Part shown: one piece after another, positions 18,780 to 28,500 of the stretch | How the letters are laid out: every line of letters starts with the position of its first letter | Numbering within the stretch: position 1 is the first letter of the stretch | Source of the DNA: a virus | Virus record (IMG/VR): IMGVR_UViG_3300021365_002616 | Coordinates: 1-42,697 of that record | Direction: 5' to 3' (one strand) | Length of the DNA: 42,697 nucleotides | Translations under genes and position numbers: made by a program | The notes under the pieces: model-generated | What the model saw: only the letters and a program-made list of their open reading frames with translations | Told to the model about the DNA's origin: nothing | Database searches by the model: none

Positions 18780-20304
18780 TGTTACTCACTCTAAACTTAA
18801 ATAATTCATTTTGTTCTTGCCAAGAACTAAGCTCTTCATCATAAAACGCCACTTTAAAGCCATACTCATAATCAGGTTGCAGCAGTTTCATATCGAAATC
18901 AAAGTAATTGCCAGAGACATCATAGGAAAGACCCGTGGCCAATAAACCGGAGCCGGTGTCATGCGAGACTACTTCTAGATTATCAAATATTCTAAGCACT
19001 CTGTATGATGCCGTTGGAATTGTTATTGTTGGCGCAGAGGCGACAGCTTTGGCGTATATTGTTGGGTTCCAGTTTTTCTCTCGAATGTAAACGTTAAACC
19101 TTGCTGTTTGATCTTGAGCATAGCTATTTTGAAGATTTGTGATGTTAATATAATATGTAGGCTCTCGGGCATGCACAGCGGTACCAAGAGAAACACTGTT
19201 GATTGTGCCAGTGTGAATTTGAGTTGTCCCAAGAGACCACACATCATTTAACACTGATAAATTTTCAACAACTTGTAATCTGGCTTTATATACGCCAGTT
19301 TCGATTTGAGTTGCCGTAATAGAGTCAGCATAGTTATTGCTAGAATCTTTAATTCTTAATCTCGTACTTGTAGGCTCGCCGGCAGAGCTGGAATAAATGC
19401 TGACTGTTAGTGCATCGCTAGATGGTATAGTTTTTAATCTTCCTCTAACGTAATTGTAAAAATAAATATCGTTTATGTTTTCCGTTGATGCCAGAGAACT
19501 GCTAATAAAGAATTGGCCGCGGTGGTCGCGACGTGTGGAATCCCACTTAGCTTGGATTAATGGCTTTTTGAAAAAGTATTGGGTACCGCGGGCAAAGAAA
19601 CGCTTAGTGTAATAAGATTTAGTTGCTCCATCTGGAATGTTCTGAGTTGGCTGATCTTGAGATGCTTTAACATTTTTTCCAAAACCCTTTGCTTCTTGAC
19701 TTGAAGTGAGCTTGATTCCCATGCCGTAATTGGCAACGCCCCCGCCATCGGCTCCGCGGATCCATCTCTCAACCATAGGAGTAATATCAAGATTTAAATT
19801 TTCAAAACCATTAGTAAATAACTGCTCGGCGCGATAATCCGCGGAGCTTGATAAGAAATCGCCTCCGCCAGATACAGAATTCCAAGAAGCAGTGGCAGAA
19901 GCACTCATCCAGTTACTACCTTCTGAGCCCTTAGTCAGGTCTCTGTACCCTTCGAGGTCTAGACCCACGCCTTCTTGCCAATCATTAAAAAGTGGATTAA
20001 CTACGAGTCTCATATTGTTTGGTACAGTCTTAGAAGTCTCGGCATCATAAAGATTTAAGTAAAAGTTAACGCTTCCGCTAGCAGGCAATTTTCCACTGGT
20101 TCTATCGCTAGCAATCTGATCGATTGGGAATTTAACCAAAACACGTGAAAGTTCTTGAGAAGATGTAGTTTGTCTACCATATACCGAGTAAACTTCTAAG
20201 ATATCTGCACGACCAGCATTTGAGCCGGTGGCCCTTGTGTTGAGATTTTCTTTAAAGGTATTAACAATCGTATTGTCAGCAGATGCAGTATAATTTCTAA
20301 TCAT
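18769..20304 (-). CDS. DNRLRE (CBM96)-like baseplate-associated protein
   Basis: The N-terminal 200 residues follow the pattern of DNRLRE/CBM96 beta-sandwich modules. They show a strand with VLVKFPID (about 55-62), SGSVNFYLNLYDAET (76-90), a W-containing NDWQEGVG (107-114), TASWNSVSGGGDF (138-150), then LDITPMVERWIRG (172-184) and NYGMGIKLT (192-200). Residues about 250-511 look like one or two Ig-like beta domains. This family is usually found in secreted carbohydrate-binding proteins. Its place between gp6 and the gp7-like gene suggests it decorates the baseplate wedge. The start overlaps the gp6 stop (TAATG) and its stop overlaps the next start by 11 bases. The family call is by pattern only, and a plain structural beta-sandwich is the alternative. 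Confidence 0.8.
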   Translation of the reverse strand: MIRNYTASADNTIVNTFKENLNTRATGSNAGRADILEVYSVYGRQTTSSQELSRVLVKFPIDQIASDRTSGKLPASGSVNFYLNLYDAETSKTVPNNMRLVVNPLFNDWQEGVGLDLEGYRDLTKGSEGSNWMSASATASWNSVSGGGDFLSSSADYRAEQLFTNGFENLNLDITPMVERWIRGADGGGVANYGMGIKLTSSQEAKGFGKNVKASQDQPTQNIPDGATKSYYTKRFFARGTQYFFKKPLIQAKWDSTRRDHRGQFFISSSLASTENINDIYFYNYVRGRLKTIPSSDALTVSIYSSSAGEPTSTRLRIKDSSNNYADSITATQIETGVYKARLQVVENLSVLNDVWSLGTTQIHTGTINSVSLGTAVHAREPTYYINITNLQNSYAQDQTARFNVYIREKNWNPTIYAKAVASAPTITIPTASYRVLRIFDNLEVVSHDTGSGLLATGLSYDVSGNYFDFDMKLLQPDYEYGFKVAFYDEELSSWQEQNELFKFRVSNNEY

Positions 20305-22097
20305 TATTTAGCTTTTCCTATGAAGTCCGTATTTTTGTACTTAAATTCTACAATCGCATTTTTTGGAATAATCAGTTGGTTACCATCAGGTGAGAGATTT
20401 TTGTTAATATTAATAGTTGCGCTTGAATAATTAGCACCGGTGCGGTTTAATAATCTAGCTTTAACGACATCCAGCACTCCCGGAACAGCATTTAGAGTTT
20501 TATATATGTCACTAATGACTACTGATTCACCAATATAATAATTGCTGCTAAATTCTTTCCCTAAAGCTTCAATACATCGACCAATAACTAATTTTTTATC
20601 CATACCGGGTGTTGTCTTGATACTAAACTCAATCCCTAAGTTAACAATGTATGGGTCAAGAATATCAATTGTATCATTAATCATTCTATATTGATTTAGC
20701 CAAACTTTTAAATTTCTTTTAATTGTTGAACTAGTTTTTTCTAATTTGCCAAATGAATTTTCTGAAACAACATACATATTCAAGTTTCTTTTCTGTGAGT
20801 CAGGATCTCTTTGTACAGAAACTCTTTTAACTGAACCAAACTTTGAATGCATTCTATAAGCTAAGTTCTCATAGTCTGCCTGTGTTACGGCACGATTCTG
20901 AGTCGGAAAGGTATCATAAATTCTTTGTTTAATTTCCTCAGATGTAGCGTTTCTAACGTCGCCAGTAATTGGCAACTCATTTTCAACTTCTAGTGAATTT
21001 ATAACTTGTTGCAACAAACCTTGTGATAAAGTGGTCTTGTCTTCGAAGTCCATATTTACTGAAGCAACTTCGTTAAGCTGTTTAGCGGCTATATTGGAAT
21101 TACCAGGATTTGTTACTCGCATGCTAATTGTCAAAGTTGTGTTTTCCGGCACGACTCCGAGCGCTTCATTTTCAGATAATCTTGTTGGGTCAAAAGACTT
21201 AGCAGTAACGTAAGTTTTACCAAACACATCCATTGATACGGATTGTGGATCTGCGGCGATATCACTGCTGCTCTCTTTTCCGCTACCAAATTGTAGTGAT
21301 ACTGTTGGACCACTTCTTTCCACTGTAAATTTTCTAGATACTAAAAACGGCTTTATAATCGAAGGTACATTATCATTTTTATAATTTGTGTTCGATATTT
21401 CTTTATAAATAATATCTTGCGCTAAGTAATCAACTTCATAATATTCGTTACCATCACTGTCGAGCACCGAGATTATTTCTGAAATGTTCGGAGTGTTTAG
21501 TCTAAGACGAGCAAACTTTTGGAAAGAACCAACAGTAACTTGCTCAGACATCATTTGTCCGGACACAACGCGGCCGTAAGCTTTTATAACGTAATTCGTA
21601 GGTGCACCTGCGGAGTTGGTTGTTCCAACGACTACAGGGTGCTTATTGTCGGCAAAATTAACATTCTCCATTAAAGTGTAAGCAAGTCCGGTTGAACTCT
21701 TGAAGACTGAGCCTCTTTTTAAAATTGGAGCGTAGTTTCTATTTACTCCTAAACCAACTGACGTTGCCGGTACCTGAACATAGAATGCTGCAATTCCGTA
21801 GGTTGATGGTCGGCCCGTGAATTTATAACCCAGGACGCGCCCGTGTCTAAGAATATTGTTGAATTGATATGCTGTATCAAGGAAAGACTCATTAACATTA
21901 TAATCCATATAAAAGGAAAGCTGATCCCCAACGTAAGCGACTGCATCCATCATCAAAGAAGCAAATGAAGCTTCGCTAAAATCTTGAAATGAATCAGGAT
22001 ATAATCTCTCGGCAATTTCTTGCAAGTCTTGCCTTATCGTTTCAAATTCTCGATTTGTATAATTAATTGGAATTATTTTCTTTTGATTATCAGCCAT
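20304..22097 (-). CDS. 6: Baseplate wedge protein, T4 gp6 / Baseplate_J family
   Basis: This 597-residue protein has the features of the gp6/gpJ wedge family. The N-terminus runs NYTNREFETIRQDL then FSEASFASLMMDAVAYVGDQ and YMDYNVNESFLDTA (about residues 13-80), a hallmark of T4-type gp6. Residues about 385-430 include the LAYRMHSKFGSVKRVSV stretch seen in Baseplate_J proteins after the TQADYE motif. The length is close to T4 gp6 (660). In T4, two gp6 chains clamp one gp7 to form the inner wedge core that triggers sheath contraction. The start has AGAGG seven bases upstream. It follows gp25 by 15 bp and overlaps the next gene by one base. Confidence in the family is high. Confidence 0.95.
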   Translation of the reverse strand: MADNQKKIIPINYTNREFETIRQDLQEIAERLYPDSFQDFSEASFASLMMDAVAYVGDQLSFYMDYNVNESFLDTAYQFNNILRHGRVLGYKFTGRPSTYGIAAFYVQVPATSVGLGVNRNYAPILKRGSVFKSSTGLAYTLMENVNFADNKHPVVVGTTNSAGAPTNYVIKAYGRVVSGQMMSEQVTVGSFQKFARLRLNTPNISEIISVLDSDGNEYYEVDYLAQDIIYKEISNTNYKNDNVPSIIKPFLVSRKFTVERSGPTVSLQFGSGKESSSDIAADPQSVSMDVFGKTYVTAKSFDPTRLSENEALGVVPENTTLTISMRVTNPGNSNIAAKQLNEVASVNMDFEDKTTLSQGLLQQVINSLEVENELPITGDVRNATSEEIKQRIYDTFPTQNRAVTQADYENLAYRMHSKFGSVKRVSVQRDPDSQKRNLNMYVVSENSFGKLEKTSSTIKRNLKVWLNQYRMINDTIDILDPYIVNLGIEFSIKTTPGMDKKLVIGRCIEALGKEFSSNYYIGESVVISDIYKTLNAVPGVLDVVKARLLNRTGANYSSATININKNLSPDGNQLIIPKNAIVEFKYKNTDFIGKAK

Positions 22098-22112
22098 TAA
22101 GCGCCCTCTTTA

Positions 22113-22481
22113 TTAAATAGTAAATTGTAACAAATCTCTAATGTTTAAAGCAGGTATCGAATACTCTAAAGCTATCTGCAATGTGTTGTTATCTGGTGAT
22201 GAATTGTCGAAACCTACCCTGCTAACACTAACCACCGGTAAATATTTTAAAACTTGGTCTTTTATATCATTTTCAATTTGCGTATAAGTTGACTCACTAA
22301 AGTTTTGGAATAAATATGTTTGTATCCCAACGCCAAAGTCAGGCATCATTACTCTTTCACCAGGATTTGTCAAAATTAACATCTTTAAATTTTGTCTAAT
22401 TAAAGAATGAAAGTCGTCAATCATAGCGTAGCCATGGATGTCGCTTCTTGTAATTGGTAATTTTACGCCTAAAGTTGCCAT
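22113..22481 (-). CDS. 25: Baseplate wedge protein, GPW/gp25 family
   Basis: This 122-residue protein carries the family hallmark LILTNPGERVMMPDFGVGIQ at about residues 36-55, then QTYLFQNFSESTY and a C-terminal beta strand pair (LQIALEYSIP). The length matches T4 gp25 (132) and P2 gpW-like wedge proteins. The family has a lysozyme-like fold without enzymatic activity in the baseplate. It joins the gp6-gp7 heterotrimer to the tail tube and sheath start. It sits directly before gp6, the usual order. No clear Shine-Dalgarno is visible before the ATG, and a 58-bp AT-rich gap with a 7-bp inverted repeat precedes it. Confidence 0.95.
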   Translation of the reverse strand: MATLGVKLPITRSDIHGYAMIDDFHSLIRQNLKMLILTNPGERVMMPDFGVGIQTYLFQNFSESTYTQIENDIKDQVLKYLPVVSVSRVGFDNSSPDNNTLQIALEYSIPALNIRDLLQFTI

Positions 22482-22500
22482 AATTTGTTAGTCTTTAATA

Positions 22501-22532
22501 AATATTGCTTTTATTTTTTTATTGTCAATATT
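22501..22532. repeat. 7-bp inverted repeat in the gap before gp25
   Basis: AATATTG at 22501-22507 pairs perfectly with CAATATT at 22526-22532 across an 18-base A/T loop. It lies in the 58-bp gap between the 2435-residue gene and gp25. With an A/T-only stem apart from one G-C pair, and no T-tract after it on the minus strand, it is unlikely to terminate transcription efficiently. It could be an mRNA hairpin, a processing site, or chance. Confidence 0.3.
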
Positions 22533-22539
22533 CATCGTA

Positions 22540-25500
22540 TCATCCCAATAAATCTGGGCCGTCACACATTTCTCCGTCTGCATTGTAAGGGTTCGACTTA
22601 AGTCTTCTACGTTGCCACCATGGCAAGATACCGGCGCCTGGCGCAGGGAATAACCTTGCTTTCAAGTTTCTTAACTTAATAAGAGAAGGGCTCTTTCCGC
22701 TTTTCTTGCCCGGGCGATCTTGAGCAGCATAATATAAAGGCTTGAACATACTTTTAATTCTTGATCTAGAGTTCCTCAACAGCTCTCGATCCCATTCATC
22801 CCAGTGCAGAGTGAACGGTGTTAACGAAGGCCTATCTTTTGGATGCATCCAGCCTTCGTTTCCAGTAACAAATGAACCTTGAGCTAATTGCTGTACGTTT
22901 TCAAATACAATATCATCATCGTACCACCACGGTAAGCCGTATGCATCTCTAATATCGTCGGTCATAGTGACTCTTACTTCACCAACTTTTTGGTTAATAT
23001 AAGCTCTAGAGCCGGGTTTGGATTTTACTGCTTTAAGGTTCGTGGGATTGTCACTATCACTTCCTCCCCAGTCTCCTTTTAGTGTTTGATCAGCAACTGG
23101 AAGACCGAGGCCTTTGAGTAATGCCCCCATTATACCACCGAAGCCCTTGTTTGTAACTAACAGAGAACCAAAGTTATCACCGGTACCGACCGTTACTTCA
23201 CCGACACTAGCTAAAAACCCATAATCATTATAAATTGCCAACGTGCCAAGAACTTTCTTCATTGAAAAAATGTAACTGGTAAACATCTTGTATTTTGGAT
23301 CGTGTTTCAGGTTTTGAACCAAACAGTGCAAAAGTTTGCTGTTTGGTTGAACTGTTTGAAACTGTGATGTTTGATAATCAAGTGCATCGACTTCAACGGA
23401 GGTCACGACAGTGCCTTGATAATAAAAGATGAGCCCATGTCTGACCCCAAGGTTACCTTCTATACCAACCTCAACACCGTATTTATTTTTAATCATCCTG
23501 AGAGTGCCAGGGTATATATCGGACAAAAAGCTGCTGCTGGGTTGTGCTAGGATCATACTCTTGGCAGTTTCATCATCATACTTAACGCCGTCAATTGATG
23601 TATATTTCTCAATCTTGAAGGGGCGATCGTCGGTGTAACTACCACCGCTTCCATAATGTGGAAAGTCTCCAATACCGACATTTTGTTTTGTAATTATCGG
23701 TTCAGCGCCCATTGCTATATTGTCGGTTGAGTCGCCTCCTTCTGGTTCTGTGGCGGTTCGGCCACCGGGCGCGGGAACTTCTTTAGTTAATTCGCCCGGG
23801 GGCTCTATCACCGTCTCTACTGTAGCTACTTTCACAATATCGCCAACCGGTACAAGTATATCGTGACCTTGACCTAAAATGTATAGCTCGCCTATATCAT
23901 GTTTAGCGCCTGCCATATAAATTTCGTTGCCATCGTCATCTAGGTGGATATGATAATATCCAATATATTCTTCGGAATATCCAGTGGCATCAGATTCATT
24001 ATTGTCAACTGCTACTCTAAATTGATTGCCGGCTGTAAAATACGGACCTGGGAATACTGAACCTTCTCCGAGTGGATCTGGATCAGCTTTAGATGGAACA
24101 TTGACAGGAACTTCAACAACTTTATCACTGCGATATTTAATTTCACTGTTAACACATTTATTCTCAAATAACCAGTAATCCAAATCATAGATTTTAGCTT
24201 GAAAGCCGGCCTTTTCCATAGCGCCGACAAACTTACTACCCATTTTTGTAAGCTCATGATTAATAAGCTCTTGCAAGAAAATCTTGGCTTCGTCTTCAAC
24301 CTCTTGAATTCCTTCGAAGTTTTTTCTTTCTCTGAAGTTTGCTAAAGTTTCAAAGAAGCCGGCGTCACCTGTCCACTTCTGCTCCCAAAGGCCCGGGACA
24401 GTTTGAGTACGCTTGTTTCCTTTTTCGTCTCTGTACTTTCGAGTGTCTTCTGATCTATAGGTAAATCTATAGTGTGTCTGTAGATCATTAATCGCATCTG
24501 AAGCACTTTGAATGTACCCTCCTTTAACCGGGGTTTCAACTGCTCCGGAGCTAACTAAGAAATCGTAGCATTCAACTGATTGCTCTAAGAAGGAATACCA
24601 GAATTCGTCATCCTTAAAGGGGTTGAAAAACTCCCAGAAAGCCGGCTGGGCATTCTTAAAATCTTCTTCCATTCTTTCGGCAAGATACGCAGAGTAAATT
24701 GTACTATAGTTATCTGGGAATTTTGGTTGTACTGTTGAAAACGTGCCGATTGCCTTCATAATATGAGTGCTGGCATAAATTCTAATGGCAGCTAAAATCA
24801 AAGTATACATTTGTATTTTTGCATACCTAGGCAAAATTCTATCAAAAGGTACCTGACGCTGACATTCAGTATCACTATAAAGCCTAGTATCTTCCTCTAG
24901 GCTTGGGTAATAATCCTCCAACATTTGCTTAATTTCATCAAAGTCTATAAGATTTTTACCGTGCGGCTTGCAAGCTGTATCTCCGGGGAAAAGTGCTTCG
25001 GTTATACCCCACCAACCTGCATAGTGCGGTTTCTTAACATACAATGGAGGATTGTTGAATGTACCACCATAAACCGTTGGATCTAAGACAATAACTCTTG
25101 CATTTTCGCCGTTTACATATTGATCATATGTCATACCTAATTGCATTTCTTCATCATCAAAACCTAGGACTTCTCCAATGAATGTTGAGCGAGAAATAGC
25201 ATCATATGGAATAAATTCGCCGTCCGGACCAAGTACACCATATTCAAACATACCGGGGGTAACTAAATCATGTGAGGCGCCGGTGCGCCACCCATATTCA
25301 TTCTCGCCAATCATTTTAGAAAAATCTTTGTAAAACTGCTGCATTGTCGAATCATATTTCTCTTTCAGCGCAGCAGATGGGCTTTGACCAAGTAAATCAG
25401 CTAGGGCGTATATTTGTGGCGGCATGCCTTTTACTTCAGTCAGTGTTGACAGATAGTTTGGAAAATCGTTTATATCTAATGCTTTCTCTTTGTTTTCATC

Positions 25501-28500
25501 AACATCTTTGTCAATCTTGAAAGCATCTAGGCCGTCATCAATTGCTAAAAACTCAAAGCTTCTAAATCTTTTAATATCGTTCGAAAATAAGTATTTTAAC
25601 ATTGCCAACAGTTTACTTATTAATGATGAGAAAGGCAACATTATAAGTGCTATTACATTTTCAATAGCCCAGCCAACAATTGGAATATTCTCAATCCAGT
25701 TTGGCAAATCAAACGGTGGGAGCGCCATATCTTCGGCAGTAATTTGTTTAGCTAGTGGACTGGCAAACCGTCGATCTGCTCCGTAGTTTACCTTTTCGAC
25801 TATGGCCACTCTAATATTATCATCAGGCCTGTTCCTAATCTTTTTGGTTTCTGGATCTTCTTCAATATCAGAATAAAAACACTGGATCTCAAAACCATAC
25901 GACCAAGTATTGCCGGCCCAAGAGAAAGTGTTGCTACTCCAGTTAGTGCCGTGGTCCATTCCTTGGTAGGTGCCCATAGAATTATCTCTAAAGTCTAACG
26001 CAATGTCAGCGCCGCTTTTGTCATAGCTAGATTTGGGTTGGCCCTTACCACCTGGGTAATTTGGATCGCCTTTTCGTGGTAATCTGATAATTTCTATTTC
26101 ATCATCCTCGGCGGTGATGATATCCGCACGACCTTCAATAACCTTCCCAGTAATGGTGTTATATCCAAAATCAGGTAGAGCGATAGTACTTGTACCTTGG
26201 TTTCCGAGTATATTAGTAGAGTATTCCATTTCAGTAGTGTTAACTTTGTAGATTGTTCTGCCCACATATTTATTGGTAGATGAAAAAGTAAGTTGATCGC
26301 GCAAGTGAGTACCGCCGGCTTTGATTTCTACAAATCCAGGTTCGAGATAAGTGGCACCTCGTCCAAACGCATCGGGATCAGCGTACTCGTTGCCGGCATT
26401 TAAAAATTGACGTTTCATCCACTCGCCAACAAAATATGTTAACTGGCCTTCTTGTTCGGTGAAGGAAGCATTTGATTGCAAGAATGAGAAGAAGCCTCTG
26501 CTGGTTTCTCCACCATTTGCAACGTTGGTTGCAAAGTCAACATAACCTTTCCTATTGGACGATTTTCTGTGGTGATTAGTTAATGGATTGCCAAGAGTAT
26601 CGGCCAAGATCATATTTAAGAATCCAAAATTACTGTCACCCATACCAAAGAATGTGAAGCCGGTGCCCATCATGTCGTCCAAATATTCGTTCTCAAGACC
26701 ATCCAAGGCGGCGCCCATAAAACCAATTGCAGCATCGATTGTTTGTGGTGGTTCGTAAGGAAGTAATCCGTCTTCACAGCCCGGGGTCGATAAAATATTT
26801 GGTATTTTGTCCGACACATATGGACCAATGCCAGTGTTTAGCAGCTCAGTCATCACCTCTAGGTCATCTAAGTTTTCGTCTCTAAGATCACAATATAGTT
26901 GATCAATTTGTTCTTTTGAGGCTCTAGAACCTAAGATTTCTTGTCTCAACTCTTGAAATCTTTGTAATTGTTCTGGGGTAGAGCAGATTGATGGGTTTGC
27001 TGGTGTCCCATCGTCGACGCCCAAGTTGTTGTTACTGTAGTTTTTAAGAATTTCTCTATACTCTAACGGCAGCAGGTTACCAATGCCCTTAGTGAACCTC
27101 GCTATAGAGCTTTTGTTCGGCAGTGCATCGCGGTGCTCAGTATGTACAAATTCTAAAAGCTGATCCGCTGCTTCTAAATATGCTTCTGATGGATTTCCTA
27201 AAAGTGCATCGGAGAATTCTTGCCTGGTTACACCAAGTGAAAGATCGTTCGCGAATGCAATTGTCTTATCTCGATCAGCGAAGGCCGATGGGCCCAAGCC
27301 CATAATGGACATCAAGTCAATCATAGTATTTTCGACAGTCGCATCATCAGCATCATCTCCACAAACATTTTCTCGTAAAATATCCATCAAAGATGTATTA
27401 CCGGCTAACATATCAGGTAAACCCATTACTATATCGCCAGCAGTTTCTAATGCTTTACAGACTGCTCTTACTAAAATTTCACACACTTTAGCTATAATCT
27501 GATTGACTACGATCATAATGATCATCCCTGCTAAGAATTTTGCTACAAGCCAAAGTGGATAAAGTATATCTTTAAATGCAAGTTTAAATTCTAAAGCTTG
27601 ATTAAATGTAGGGATGACCACTTCTCTAGGAGTCCTGCAGAAAGCAAGACCCAGTGATTTAATGAAGTCATCTATTCCAGGGTGGAATAACGGAGGGCGC
27701 GGGCACGATAAGGCTGTTAACGAAAGGATGTCTTTTATTAAGGGGGCACCTGGAAAGTTGTTTAATTCGTCAAGAATAACAATCAAATTATCACTAAAAA
27801 CTTCCAAAAGCGCTGTAATATATGCTTGCATGATAGTATCAAGACCAGCAGAATTGTCACCTGAACCTACGGAGTCCAAACCTGACAATATTGTCCTTTC
27901 AGACCCTGCTAACTCGTTCATGGTTTGGCCATAAGTTGGTGGTTTTACAGACTCGTAGTTGTTTAAGTTAGCTGGATTAGTCTGCACTCTTTCTGCCGCA
28001 ATTACTTCGGCGCTGGCCCAGGGCCTTAACATATTTGGTGTTGTTGGGCCTCCTTTGCCAAGCTTAGCCATTTCCTTTTCGACAATGGCATCCATCTCAG
28101 CTTGCTTCTCAGGAGGTAGTCCCACGAATAATTGACCAAATTGTTCGATTCCCATAGCTTGTAACGCTTTTTTAATAATAATAGGTAATGCATCATCAAA
28201 ACTCATACCGCCCATCAAACACCCAAGAGAGTCAAAGACTAAGTCAAGTAGCCCACACAGTTTTAAACTCTGTAGACCTTCTTCCCACAATGGCTGCATT
28301 TGACCCATAGGGCCACCAGGTGACCCCCCAAGGTTACCGGCTGGAATTGCTGGTGATAGTTTGTTAGCCATATTAGATGCGCCGTCTGCTACGGGAGCAA
28401 AGGCATTAACGCACATCCTTAACACTACATCATCATCAGCAGAAAGCTTAGCCCAGCGCTGATTTTTGGCGAGAATAGCAGCCACTTCTTTTCCAAAAGG

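Noticed and set aside
22501-22532. Inverted repeat as a rho-independent terminator
   Set aside because: The stem is A/T apart from one G-C pair, the loop is 18 bases and no T-run follows on the transcribed strand.
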